Assembly (NCBI GenBank): GCA_029747015.1
Contig: JAKOGI010000178.1
Span: forward strand, 438,569-502,568
Origin: Carnegiea gigantea
Lineage: Eukaryota; Streptophyta; Magnoliopsida; Caryophyllales; Cactaceae
Reading direction: 5' to 3'
Length of the DNA stretch: 64,000 nt
In this document: positions 44,379-56,105 of the stretch, piece by piece
Position numbering within the stretch: the first letter of the stretch is position 1
Layout of the letters: each line of letters begins with the position of its first letter
Position numbers and translations under genes: made by a program
Notes under the pieces: generated by a model
Database searches by the model: none
Told to the model about the DNA's origin: nothing
The model's input: the letters and a program-made list of their open reading frames with translations, nothing else

Positions 44379-45549
44379 AACAACAAAAACAACACCACCT
44401 CCCAGTGTGGGTCCCGCTTTCTCGGGATCTGGGGAGATTCAATTGTAGGCAACTGTACCTCTACTGGCATTACTACCCGTAGAGAGGCTGATTCCAAGAG
44501 ACCATAAAAAAAGATTTTGTGAAAATATTTTAAAGAGGAATGATTTTGTAAAAACATTTACTAGAAAATTGAGGACTTGTAACAAGAGATGACCAAGATA
44601 AATTAAAAGGACTAGTTGCTGGAGCTAAGTAACAAGAAAAAACTATTAGAGGAAGAACAAACCATCAGAGGCAAAAGATATACCTTAACAGCCCGGGGTA
44701 GGCAAACGATGGCTCCTTACAGATGAGAGTACTACCTGCATATAAACACGACATGCTAAAAAGCACTATGCCACTGCACCAAAAGACAACTACGAGGCGG
44801 ACTCTCTACGATCCAAGATCCTAATCCTATTCCGCCACAGCCTCCTATCCTGAGCCAAGTCCTCCATCAAACCGACAACTTTCAAGTCCTCTCTAATCAC
44901 CTTGTCCAAACTCTTCTTTGATCGTTCCCTCTCTTTTTTACCTCCGGGGATGTTAATCATCTCACATGTCCTCATTGGAGCGCCTTCACTCCTCCTTTTC
45001 ACATGGCCAAACCATCGAAGTCTTGTTTCTCTTAACTTATCTTCTATGGGAGCTACTCTAACTAAGTCCCGGATAACTCCATTCCTAATTCTATCTATCC
45101 TTGAATACCCACACATCCACCTTTGAACCTGCGTCTTCTTTAGAGGCCAGCATTCCGAACCATAAAGAACAACCGGCGTAACTACCATACGATAGACTTT
45201 GCCTTTCAATCTTTGGAGCACCCTCTTATCACACAGCACACCTGAGGTATACTTCCATTTTTGCTAGCCCACTTTTATTCGCTGGTTAATGTCTTCATCA
45301 ATATCCCCATTCTGCTGAATGATCGGGCCTAGATACTTAAACTTAATGACCTTAGTTATCGACCTTCCATCCAGGGTGACTTCTCCCCCTGCATCTACCC
45401 TTCCACTGAAATAGTAATGAAGGTATTCCGTTTTCGATCTGCTTACTCTAAAACCTCTAGATTCCAAAGTATGTCTCCACCACTCTAACTTGTCATTAAC
45501 TCCTTGTCTAGTCTCGTCAATAAGGACAATGTCAACTTGTCATTAACGA
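44379..45549 (-). mobile_element. 5'-truncated RTE LINE inside the Harbinger element
   Basis: It is flanked by a perfect 8-bp target duplication, aagcatac (44371-44378 and 45550-45557). The 3' end is a (TTG)n-like tail (aacaacaaaaacaac on +) followed by the same conserved 3' UTR as the LINE at 19466 (cccagtgtgggtcccgcttt). The 5' end is cut inside the reverse transcriptase at the DIVLID motif. The junction carries a copied 14-bp segment, described under findings. It belongs to the same family as the LINE at 19466-29150. Confidence 0.9.
44790..45530 (-). pseudogene. RTE LINE reverse transcriptase C-terminal fragment
   Basis: Two minus-strand frames, 45467-45264 and 45239-44790, encode [65 protein letters not shown] and a final LWRNRIRI, matching the C-terminal half of the protein at 19822-20963. 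A stop or frameshift separates them near 45250. The catalytic palm motif is mostly lost to truncation, so the fragment is inert. Confidence 0.85.
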
Positions 45550-45915
45550 AAGCATACTGACAAACTAAATAACCACTTCTTTAAACATATCAAACTTTCA
45601 CTTTTTAAAATTTAAATAAGACTAACAATGAAGAAATTGTTTACACATATTCCAACAATTAAAAAATTGCACATATTATATAAGTTTCTTCAAACTAAAC
45701 ATATAATCTAAAATGTCATCATATTATTTGAAAGATTCTAACTTAACGTTTAATTCAAGATGATTATAGAACGACTAATTTTAAACATGTGAGCATGTTG
45801 CTTAAAATCAATATGATCATATCATTCAATATCAACATGATTATAGAACAACTAATTTTAATTCAACATGATGATATTATTGAAATTCATAGTCACAATT
45901 TACCCATATTACATA

Positions 45916-47258
45916 AACTTAATTTATGAAAACTTCATACTTTCCTTTTTCACATATTCAATTTCACACATTTAAATTTCCATTAAATAATGAAATTTCT
46001 TGATTTTTAAACATACATTTAACACTAAAGAATTTATATTAAATATTAAACATAACATCCAACAACATAAACCTAATCTAAAAAATAAAATTTAAAATTT
46101 TCACATAAGCTTCTTTATGTTAATAATGTGATTTAAATTGTTATCATATTAATTAAAACGTACAAACGTTAATCACAAGATACTACATTCAAAAATAAAT
46201 CAAACTAATTAAATTTTCAAATTTTCATCTTTCTCTCATTCCAATTTTTACCAACTTAATTTATGAAAACTTCATACTTCCCTTTGTCACATAACAACTT
46301 CACACATTTAAATTTCCATTAAATAATGAAATTTCTTGATTTTTAAACATACATTTAACACTAAAGAATTTATATTAAATATCAAACATAACGTCCAACA
46401 GCATAAACCTAATCTAACAAATAAAATTTAAAATTTTCACATAAGCTTCTTTATGTTAATAATGTGATTTAAACTGTTATCATATTAATTAAAATGTACA
46501 AACGTTAATCACAAGATACTAGATTCAAAAATAAATCAAACTAATTAAATTTTCAAATTTTCATCTTTTTCTTATTCCAATTTATAGCAACTTAATTTAT
46601 GAAAACTTCATACTTCCCTTTTTCACATATTCAACTTCACACATTTAAATTTCCATTAAATAATGAAATTTCTTGATTTTTAAACATACATTTAACACTA
46701 AAGAATTTATATTAAATATTAAACATAGCATCCAACAACATAAACCTAATCTAACAAATAAAATTTAAAATTTTCACATTAGCTTCCTTATGTTAATAAT
46801 GTGATTTAAAATGTTATCATATTAATTAAAATGTACAAATGTTAATCACAACATACTAATTCAAAAATAAATCAAACTAATAAAATTTTCAAGTTTTCAT
46901 CTTTTCTCATTCAAATTTATACCAACTTAATTTATGAAAACTCCATACTTCTTTTTTTCACGTATTCAACTTCACACATTTAAATTTCCATTAAATAATG
47001 AAATTCCTTGATTTTAAACATACATTTAACACTAAAAAATTTATAGTAAATATTAAATATAACATCCAACAACATAAACCTAATCTAACAAATAAAATTT
47101 AAAATTTTCACATTAGCTTCTTTATGTTAATAATGTGATTTAAAATGTTATCATATTAATTAAAATGAACAAATGTTAATCACAGCATACTAAATTCAAA
47201 AATAAATCAAATTAACTAATTTTTCAAATTTTCATCATTTTCACATTCCAATTTCTAT
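45916..47258. repeat. 336-bp tandem repeat array, four copies
   Basis: Units start with aacttaatttatgaaaac at 45916, 46253, 46589 and 46924 (spacings 337, 336, 335), each containing taaatttccattaaataatg and ttatgttaataatgtgattt. Units are about 95% alike by eye and extremely AT-rich. A partial fifth copy runs to about 47340. The array lies between the Harbinger ORF1 and its promoter-like region, so in an active copy it would be in a leader or intron. 45560-45915 is AT-rich with smaller repeats of atgattatagaacaactaat. Confidence 0.9.
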
Positions 47259-47713
47259 TAAATATTAAACATACATCTAACAATATAAACCTAATCTAAC
47301 AATTAAACTTTGAAATTTTCACATTAGCTTTACCTACATAAACGTATTAAATATTAAACAAATTTTCACATAACATCTAAGAACATAAAATATGTACAAC
47401 AAAAAATACTTGCAAATTTCTTCACTTCACTTCACTTTATCTTGATTCTTCTCAAGCTCACAAATCCACCTCTCAAATATCTAAACAGCAACACCACATA
47501 AATAAAAGTAATTAGTTCAAAATTACTGCTACGTATAATTAATTTAATTAAATCAATAAACATAACTAAATAATAAAATTATTTATAACTTACCACAATT
47601 TTTTCCTCTTCACTTCGAAGACTTTTCTTCAAATAGCAGCAAATAATATTTCAGATTGAGATAAAATTAAGAGAGACAAAATTTATAATTCATTTTCAAT
47701 ACATTAATCTTCA

Positions 47714-47721
47714 TATTTATA
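47714..47721 (-). promoter_or_regulatory. Possible TATA box of the Harbinger ORF1 promoter
   Basis: On the minus strand the word TATAAATA follows gtgag. It is upstream of a leader-like stretch and the ORF1 coding region, on the right strand, and downstream of an element-end-like region. No transcript evidence is available, and AT-rich DNA gives such words by chance. Confidence 0.3.
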
Positions 47722-49631
47722 CTCACATTTAGCAATCCAAAAAAAAATTTTAGCAAAAACGCTCCAACATAGCCATTCGCTGCAACGGCTACCCAATTAA
47801 ATGGCCCAAGTCCCAAACCCAGTCCCGTTTCCAAAGCTTTTTCTTTTTTTGGCAAAACACGGATCAAAACGCGCCGTTCAGCGTTGCTCGTTTGCACGAA
47901 ACGCCGCATTTAAGCGCCACTACACAACAAAAAAAATTGAATACGGGACAGAACTGTGCGCGGCTCCATCCCCTGTTTCTTCCACGCGTGCCCTCAACTG
48001 CCCCCGACCCGTGTCACTTGCGGTCCCCCTCCCCTTCACGCCCATAATTGGGCTGTGTGATACTCCTTGTTCTCGCTTTCTTTTATGGCTCTTCAGGCCA
48101 CGAAGCCCCTCCCCATTCTCAGCTCTCTCTCTCTCTCTCCCTCCCCCCCCCCCCCGACACATCTCCACCACCACACCTTCATAAGCACGACCAATGCTAC
48201 GCAAACGCCAGCGCAACTGCATCTTCACCGTTCACATCAGAGCCGAAACGAAGGGCTGACATGAAGAGGAGAAACCGACTTTGGGTGAGTACAAAATGAG
48301 GTTGCGGCGATTGAAGGCAAGGAGGATCGGATTTTAGGGTTTTAGATTCTAAATTTTAATATCCAAATCAGGGTCATTAGATTTTAATTTCTAGCTGAAT
48401 TTATAGTAGATTTTAGGATTTTAGGTTTAGGTTTTCTTTCTTTTCGAGTTTTAGATCTGTTTTCCTAGTCCTCAATCTCAAGTAATTGATGTTTAATGTT
48501 GTTAATTTTTAGTTGGAATTTGTGATTTTCAATCTATACAAGCATTGATTTTGCTCTGTTTCATCGAATTTGCTCTGTTCTTCTCCCATGTTCTTCGTCT
48601 TTCTCAAGTTTTGTTTCTTTCATTTTATGTTTTTAATTTGGGCCAAGATGGCTGATATGTTGCTTGCAGATTTGATGTCAATTGCAGACGAGAATGGGAT
48701 TTCGGATTAATGATTTTATTTGCTTGTATTTAAGTTCTAGTCATGCTCTATAGTCAGTATTGGGGTCGAATTTAATGGCTTCAACATCCTGGTTATTCCT
48801 TCCTCCATTTAGTCTGTTTCAGGCTGGGTTTCCTGTGCTCGTGACCCATCATTAATGGTGGGTATCTGACTTGTGCTGAGATTTCTAGCAAGAAGCCCAA
48901 TGTTGCAGCTTTGATCTACAAATTCAGCTCATGTCTTCTGGGTTTGAGCAATTGAGCAAGTATGCCCAAGGCCCCTTTATTTTTCTACCTCCCCTGTTAC
49001 GCTTTGTGTTTTTGAATTATCTAGTTTTAGGGTTGAATCACTTTGTGAGCTAGTGTTTGCGCGTGACTTGGGTGATAAATTGGGTGGTGTTAGCTGGAGG
49101 TCAAAGCTGGGCAGAGCCTAGAGGCTGTGATGCCCTGCAACCCTTCTTCGTCGCGATTTTCTTTTCCCTTTTTCTTCCTCTCCTATTGAGCTTATCTTTC
49201 TGGGATGAATGCTTGGTTGTTGCTATGTTCTTTTTTCATTTCCAGTATGTTATTTCTATTCCCTGTTTCCTTTAACTCTTTTCATTTTGGGGTTGATTTA
49301 AGCTAGTTTATTTACTAACACATTATGGTGCTTTCATTTTGGGATAATTAGGGTTTCATTCAGGTTAGGCAAGATTTTTGGATTTGTAGTATTGGTTTGT
49401 TTGAGTTCCATTTATTTGATAATTTTAGACATCATGGGCATGAGATAGAATTACCTTAGATTATTTTGATTCATATGTGTTTGACTCTTTATTAGTTTAG
49501 GTTATTATGATAGTTTGACTTCATTTGGTGACCTAATTTTCATCCGCGACCCTTGAGGATACGATCCTAAAGTACTACAGCGAAAGCTGTACGCTTGCGG
49601 CTGTAAATTTCACTTTAGAAAATCTCATACA

Positions 49632-50680
49632 GGCTTGCACCCAAAGAAACCTTCAAAGTCAGTGCGTGAGAAAAGTAGAAAGAAAAGTGAGATCAAGGGC
49701 CAGAAAACAAGGCAGGCAATGACAATAGCATCCTTGTTAAGCACCAACACTTGAATCGAGCAATGCTCTTTAATCTATAGGCGTGTACTGCGACGCCATA
49801 TGAAATGCCTCTTTCTAACAGAGGCAGCAACCAAAAGTACAAATAACTTATGTCTAGAGTAAGGGAACAGATCCAAGAGTACTGCAATGGTTTGGACACG
49901 TAGAGAAAGCCATCACGTGTTGCATACCAAATTAAACCAAAGCTCCGGAAACGCTTGCTCGACTTGGATAGCATAGAGTGATGTTAGGGAAAGGATGTAA
50001 GATTAATGTTAAATCCTATTATAGTTCTTCCATTTTCAAGATAAGCCTATTATAATTCTTGTCACATTACACCAGACTAAAAGTCAATCATATGGTACAA
50101 TAAGTTCTGAGTATGAATTGTTGGTTAGCTTGGTGTAGTGCAAGTAAACAAAGCTTATGATAGCATCAACTCATGAAGATGAATTTTTTCATATGGTTGC
50201 TGTATTTCTTTTCTCCTCATTTCTAAGTGATTATAAGATTAGACATGCTTGTGGACTATGGTGACTTTTTAATCAAAATTATTTTTTCTTCAATTTGTGG
50301 CATTCTTACATACAAGAAAACCATTTCAAAGTTTGTTGCTTCTTTTTCTTTGTTGTTTTAAACCTTTGATGCCTTGGTGTGGATGTTTTCCCCTTTTGTA
50401 GTGAATATTTTAATGATGCTCCTAAAAGTAAGATTAAAGGTAACTTTTAGTTGAATTGCTTTTTAATTTTTGTCATTGATAACAGTGATACGAGGGTGAA
50501 GCATATGAAACTTGCAGCATGTAAGAGATCAAAAACAAAATGTTCACAAGGAGATGATATTGGTATGTTGAAGTTGTGTGGTTTTTTTTTTTTTTTAAAG
50601 GGGGGTTTAAGCAAGTAATGAATATATGCATGTAAAAACTTGTCAAAAATTGTAGTCACAAAACTTTATATATTACTATG
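49632..50680 (+). other. Region between Athila-like element and second chromovirus, possible exons of the Ulp1-like gene
   Basis: Two stretches look exon-like on the + strand. About 49636-49746 reads as a Lys/Arg-rich peptide (HPKKPSKSVREKSRKK..) ending in a stop. About 50482-50560 reads MKLAACKRSKTKCSQGDDIG, preceded by a splice-acceptor-like ttgataacag and followed by gtatgttg. They may be leading exons of the Ulp1-like pseudogene at 58081, which would put the chromovirus in an intron. Nothing else is recognised. Confidence 0.3.
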
Positions 50681-51712
50681 TGAAACATGAGCTAAGTGGG
50701 CCAGATGTAGCTTGCTTGGGTTTAGTTGTAAATTTCCTCTTAATAACAAGATATGACTTGATTTAAAGGTTATGCCACTAATCAAGACTAAGAATCCACA
50801 AAGAATTGCTTAAAGGCTATGCCACCCACAATTCGATGAAGGATTCCACTCAAGACTCACTACATTTGAGAAAGGATAAAGAGAATTTAAGATTTTGGAG
50901 AGAGAAAGCTTTAAGCTAATTCATATGATTCAAATATGAAAATTACATCCTAAGGCCTCCCTTATATAAGAGAGCCTTGTACGAGCTGAAAGAAAGCAGC
51001 AAAAGGGGCTTTCCAACGTCCAAAAAGCAGAGGGAAAAGCAAACAGCAAAGCAAGTACAAAGGTGATAGTGACATCCTGTCCTGTTGCATTCAGTGCCCA
51101 ACCTTCAAATTCTAACAGCTATAACTTCTGCCACACTTACCCAAATAAGCTCAAATAGGTGTTGTTAGAAAGTTTGAAAAGTCTATTTTTAGATGGCTCA
51201 AGTAGGAAGGCATTTGGAGCTACCGTTTGGAAGTTACAGCTCAAAATCTCCAAGTGGTCAAGACTGGATCAGAATCTACACCTTGCTGAAAGTGACTTCA
51301 TTTGACCTATCTCCCAATGACTTAACCTAGAACTATTTTTACGCCCTTTTAGCGGACATAAGAAGGTTCCCAAAAATTGGATTTGCAGCATTTTAGACCC
51401 ATACTAAGCTTGCATAATAAAGCCCATAAAACCGGGTTAAAACTGAGTTAAATTGCAGCTAGCATATACCTTGCTGTTTTAGGACTTTCTTATTATCTCT
51501 GAGGGTTTAACTTCATTTTGATGGACAAAACCCTTTAGATGGCCTCTTGACCTTCCCAAAATAGAAGAGTGACACATCCTAAAGGTTTAGGATGAGGTTG
51601 GAATTGAAGCTCCAAATCAGCACATGGGCCCAGTCCCCTTTAATGGAGGTTGTGAGCATTAAGGAGGATGTGGGAGCTCTCTTGGACTTTAGTGGGCATG
51701 ATACTTACTTCA
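50681..51712 (-). repeat. 3' LTR (minus strand) of the second chromovirus
   Basis: It starts tgaaacatgagctaag and ends atacttacttca, directly repeated at 56620-57647. The open frame starting at 51592 is within the LTR and is spurious. Confidence 0.9.
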
Positions 51713-53211
51713 TCCTCCCCTTCTTGATTGTGATTTGCCCTCAAATCATCACCATCTTCTTCATCATCAAGGTAGGGTGTGAGATCCCCCACATTGAATG
51801 TAGGGGATACACCTATATCTCCAGGCAACTCTAGCTTGTAGGCATTATCATTTACCCTCTCAAGCATCTTGAAATGACCATCCCCTCTTAGCATGAGTTT
51901 GTTTTTCCTCCTTGATGAAAACCTCTCTTTTCTCAAGTGTAACCATACCAAATTCTCGGGCTTGAAGGTGATAGCCTTGTGGTGCTTGTTTGCTCTTACC
52001 TTATACATCTCATTAGTCTTCTCAATCTTTGCCCGAATTGGTTGGTGAAGCTTCTTCATCTCCCTTGCTTTCTCTTCGGCCTCATAACTCACTCTAGACT
52101 CAAGTGGGAGTAGTATGAGTTCTAGTGGAGTTAGTGGGTTGATTCCATAGCATGATTCGAAGGGAGAGTGGGTCGTGGCAAAGCTAGGAGTGTGGTTATA
52201 TGCAAATTCAACATGTGGAAGCTTTAGATCCCACTCTCTAACGCATTTGCTGACCAAATTTCTAAGCAAAGTAGCAAGAGTCTTGTTGGTGACTTCGGTT
52301 TGCCCATCCGTTTGAGGATGGTGGGAGGTACTATACAAGAACTTAGTACCAAGAAATCTCCACAAACACCTCCAAAAGTGGCTAAGAAACTTTGTGTCCC
52401 GATCTGACACAATGCTCTTAGGGATGCCATGAAGCTTAACAACTTCTTTGAAGTAAAGGTGAGCTATGTGAGATGCATCATCCATCTTCTCACATGGAAT
52501 GAAGTGAACCATCTTTGAGAAACAGTCCACCACCACCATAATAGCATCCTTACCCTTTTGAGGCCTTGGAAGAGCAACTATGAAGTCCATGCTTACATCT
52601 TCCCATGGACCATTAGGGATAGGCAAAGGAGTGTACAACCCTTGGTAGAATTGACTCTTGGCCCTTTGATAAATAGAGCACTTGGAAATCACCTCATGAA
52701 CATCACCTCCCATCTTAGGCCAAAATAAGTGTTCTTTGAGCATGTCAATGGTTTTGTTGATCCCAAAATGATAGGCTAGCCCTTCTCCATGGACTTCCTT
52801 GACAAGAAGCTTTCGGATAGGTCCCTTTGGCATGCAAAGCTTGTTACCCTTGAATAAGAAGTCCTCTTGAAGAGTATAAGGGCCATGCTTGCTGCCTTCT
52901 TGATCATTGAGGTAGGGCTTCAAATCCTCATCCTCTTGGTAGTGATCACGGATGAATTGGAAGCCTAAGACCCTTGCTTCCATCACAGCTAGTAGGGAAT
53001 GCCGTCTTGAAAGAGCATCCACCACCACATTGGTGCTCTCCTTCTTATGCTTGGTGACAAATGAGAAACTTTGCAAGAACTCAACCCATTTAGCATGCCT
53101 TGGATTAAGTTTATGTTGGCCATTCAAGTACTTCAATGCCTCATGGTCCGAATAGAGCACAAATTGTTTTGACCTTAAGTAATGAGACCAATGATCAAGA
53201 GCTCTTACCAA
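51640..53211 (-). pseudogene. RNase H end and integrase of the second chromovirus, 523 codons
   Basis: The frame opens in RNase H (YSDHEALKYLNG, VVVDALSRR), then integrase. The zinc-binding residues are H141, H148 and C178, but the fourth position is Tyr181 where relatives have Cys (CSIYQ instead of CSxCQ). The catalytic triad D209, D270 and E306 is present. A GPY/F-like module (GDGHFKMLERVNDNAYKLELP) and a tail with LRANHNQEGEDEVS follow, without a clear chromodomain. The frame is long and open, but the upstream half of pol is broken and the zinc site is damaged. Confidence 0.85.
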
Positions 53212-53244
53212 AGCATAGAATTCTTTGTCATATGTGGAGTGGTT

Positions 53245-54680
53245 CTACCTTGAGCCATTGAGTTTCTCACTAAAGTAAGCAATGGGGCGTTGATCTTGCA
53301 TGAGGACAGCCCCTATGCCAACTCCACTTGCCTCACAATCAACTTCAAAAAGCTTATCAAAATCGGGAAGGGCTAACACCGAGGCCTCACATAGCTTGGC
53401 TTTGAGCTTCTCAAAGGCGACATGGGCAGCCTTGGTCCACTCAAAGGAAGCCTTCTTCATGCACTCGGTGATGGGGGTCGTGAGGGTGCTAAACCCTTTG
53501 ATGAACCTCCTATAAAATGATGCCAAGTCATGAAAGCTCCTAACTTCGGTGATAGAGGTAGGAGTGGGCCATGACTTGATATCTTCCACTTTGCCTTGAT
53601 CCATGGAGATTCCATCCTTAGAAACAACATACCCCAAAAGGTGACTTGGGGTGTAAAGAACTCACACTTCTCTAGCTTGCCAAAGAGCCTTTGAGCTCTT
53701 AGAACCTTGAATACTTCTTCTAAGTGATGTAGGTAATCTTCTTGACTCTTTGAATAAACAAGGATATCATCCAAGTAGACCACCACAAATTTCGCAAGAA
53801 TAGGCCTCAAAATCTCATTCATCAATCTCATAAAGGTACTAGGGGCATTAGAGAGACCAAAAGGCATCACTAACCACTCATAGAGCCCTCCTTTGGTCTT
53901 GAATGCCGTTTTCCATTCATCACCTTCCCTCATGCGGATTTGGTGATATCCACTTCTTAAGTCAATTTTGGAGAAGATGGAGGAGCCATGGAGTTCATCA
54001 AGCATGTCATCAAGCCTAGGTATGGGATATTTATACTTGATAGTGATGTTGTTTATAGCTCTACTATCCACACACATGCGGCATGACCCATCCTTCTTAG
54101 GTATTAATAAAGTCGGGACCGAGCAAGGTCTCATGCTCTCCCTCACATAACCTCTAGCTAATAGTTCATCAACTTGTCTTTGAAGCTCTTTGGTCTCTTG
54201 AGGGTTACATCTATAGGCTACTTTGTTGGAAGTGGGGTACCGAGTATGAGGTCAATTTGATGCTCAATGCCTCGGATTGGAGGGAGGCCGGGTGGTAGAT
54301 CTTGTGGGAAGACATCTTTGTATTTTGAGAGGAGGGGGCGGATTAGGGAGTGTAAGGGAGTCACTTCCTCACTTTTGTTGCTTTCAAGTATGAGTAAAGC
54401 TAGGACTTGCTTACCCTTACTTAAAGCTCTCTCAACCCATGTTTCACTTAACATGAGAAGGTCTCTCTTCTTCTCACTTCCCACCCCGGGTCTAGATTTG
54501 TGGACTTGGTTTGGTGCTAATGGGTTTAAGACTATCTTTTCCTTACCAGTGACCAAAGAGTAAGTGTTCTTGAACCCATCATACATGACATGTCTATCAA
54601 ATTGCCAAGGCTGATCCAAAAGTATATGACATGCACTCATAGGGACCACATCACAAAGCACATTATCTCTATACTGTCTA
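53245..54680 (-). pseudogene. Reverse transcriptase of the second chromovirus
   Basis: The frame 54661-54218 holds the protease-to-RT linker (CHILLDQPWQFDRHVMYDG, QIDLILG). The frame 54146-53457 holds the reverse transcriptase with [30 protein letters not shown] and the catalytic YLDD. A frameshift near 53640 moves the thumb into frame 53637-53245 ([23 protein letters not shown]) ending in the start of RNase H ([13 protein letters not shown], where the usual CDAS Asp region reads DCEAS). A stop follows NGSR. These are at least two lesions in one enzyme, so it is inactive. Confidence 0.85.
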
Positions 54681-54689
54681 CCATTTGAA

Positions 54690-56105
54690 AAGGAAATGAG
54701 TGCTTGCTTAGATACCTTAGTGTTGCCACCATCATTGAGCTATTTCAGAGAGTACGGCTTGGGATGTGAAATGGTGGGAATGCCAAGCTTTTCAATGAGT
54801 GTAGTTGAGGCTACATTAGTGCAACTTCCACCATCAATGATCAAGTTGCAAACCTTGTCTTGTATGGTGCACTGGAAGTAAAAGATCATGTCTTTTTGAG
54901 CCTTATCATAAGGAGTGTCTTAGGTGTGTAAAACCCTCCTCAAGACAAGTAATTCACCTTCATTGGCCTCAAGTTGAGTCTCTTCTTCCATGTAGTCCGA
55001 CTCTTCTTCATGAGCTTCCTCTTGAGTCTCCATCAATAGGGCATCTACTTCTTCAACCTCTTGCATGGTCATGACCTTTCGGTTAGGACAATCATATTAG
55101 AAGTGCCCATACTCTTGACATTTAAAGCACTTCTTGCCCTCAAGCTTCTTAGTCAACTCCTTTGGTGAAGGAAGAGGCACGGTCTTGCCCTTGTCAACCC
55201 GTGAGATGTCTTCGGGTTTAGGAGGAATGAAGGGCTTAAATGGAGGTTTTGAACTTGTTTGCTCCTTTGGAAATGGCTTGGTGAAGATCTTCTTTTCCTT
55301 CTTTCTCTTTTCAACCTTGAGAGCTAGCTTAAAGACATCATCCAAGGTGAAATAGGTCTGAAGTTCCACCTTTCTTACAATAAGAGGGTTTAACCCGTTG
55401 AGAAACCTAGCCACGGCTTGCTCTTGGGGTTCATGGATGCCTCCCCTCAAAAGGATTTGCTCAAACTCCCTCATGTACTCACTCACACTTATTTTGTTTT
55501 GCTTGAGTGAGAATAGCCAGTTGTAGATGTATTGCTTGTAACTCTCGGGAAGAAACCTCTTGTTCATAAGAGACTTAAGCTTCTCCCATGAGTTAATCTT
55601 TCTCTTTCCTTCTCCAGCCATTTGCTTCTTGACATTTTCAAACCACAAGGAGGCATACCTTGGAAGTTTGAGGCTAGCAATCTTGAAACTCTTCTCCTTA
55701 TCATAGCCTTTAGCTTCGAAGATTCGGTCCATGGCTTGAACCCATTCAAGGTCCTCATCGGGATTTAAGTTGCCATTGAACTCCGGGGGCTCAACTTTGA
55801 TATCTCTAAACTCATCCATAGGAGGTCTTCTACCTCCCCTTCTTGGATTGCTTCCCATGCTTGAGTCACTTGAATAGTCATCTTCATCCTCATGACCATT
55901 CGGTTCTGGGGCTCGTCGGCCTCCTTGGAGGGTAGTGAATTGTGCGGCTAGTTGCTCAAGTTGCCTATTAATTTTGGTCACACTTTGTTATAGGCATTGG
56001 ATGGCATTATCTTATCCCATCATATGAGCTTGTTCTAAGCTCATGCTCCTTGGTACCCTTACTGGTTGTGGAGAACTAGTGGAAGGGTTCTCTTCATTAG
56101 ACATG
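54690..56105 (-). pseudogene. gag and protease region of the second chromovirus
   Basis: The minus-strand gag frame 55981-55097 (294 codons) shows the plant gypsy Gag hallmarks: VEPPEFNGNLNPDEDLEWVQAM, a capsid region with SLKLPRYASLWF and YMREFEQIL, and the start of a zinc knuckle (CFKCQEYGH) cut by a stop two residues later, before the final Cys (55095). The same frame continues with the acidic linker and the protease motif LIIDGGSCTNVAS, with further stops near 54920 and 54740. A start may lie at 56104 (MSNEENPSTSSP). Gag would assemble the particle; it cannot do so here because the nucleocapsid motif is interrupted. Confidence 0.82.

Larger units (their letters stand above)
40856..47930 (-). 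mobile_element. PIF/Harbinger DNA transposon, degenerate
   Basis: The left end is tta plus GGGCATCCCTAGCC (TSD tta at 40853-40855), matching PIF/Harbinger ends and their TTA/TAA target preference. Two minus-strand pseudogenes typical of the superfamily follow: a transposase (41532-42510) and a Myb/SANT-like accessory protein (42972-44246). A promoter-like region with TATA (47714-47721) and the sequence cgctgcaacggctaccca (47780) lies near the far end. The right inverted end could not be found; the Athila-like LTR resumes near 48055, so the end lies in about 47800-48055 and may be deleted. A truncated LINE and a 336-bp repeat array lie inside. Confidence 0.75.
6375..49631 (+). mobile_element. 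Old Athila/Tat-like Ty3/gypsy element, broken by nested insertions
   Basis: Two related segments define the LTRs: 6375-37008 (5', interrupted) and 40508-49631 (3', interrupted). After removing insertions each is about 1.9 kb, roughly 80% identical by eye, and ends in ca. Directly after the 5' LTR is a decayed tRNA-Asp primer site (37015-37032), and directly before the 3' LTR is a polypurine-like tract. This fits Athila/Tat-lineage gypsy elements rather than chromoviruses. The internal region is only about 3.5 kb and holds a gag-like remnant and one unknown open frame but no recognisable polymerase, so it is non-autonomous or internally deleted. Target duplication: the 5 bp before 6375 (gtatt) and after 49631 (ggctt) match at only three positions, so the outer ends are uncertain by some bases. 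Confidence 0.65.
40508..49631 (+). repeat. 3' LTR of the Athila/Tat-like element, split by PIF/Harbinger
   Basis: Pieces 40508-40852 and about 48055-49631 align with the 5' LTR pieces. 48150-49010 matches 6795-7590, and 49020-49631 matches 35770-37008 without the hAT MITE. Ends in ctcataca at 49631. A poly-C run lies at about 48137-48151. The open frames here (such as 47801-48184) are not conserved in the other LTR and are not genes. Confidence 0.72.

Noticed and set aside
47916..47935. CACTA-type end (cactacacaacaaaa)
   Set aside because: No partner inverted end and no 3-bp duplication could be found.
47801..48299. Several overlapping Pro/Ser-rich frames
   Set aside because: They fall in GC/CT-rich LTR and junction sequence and are not conserved in the partner LTR.
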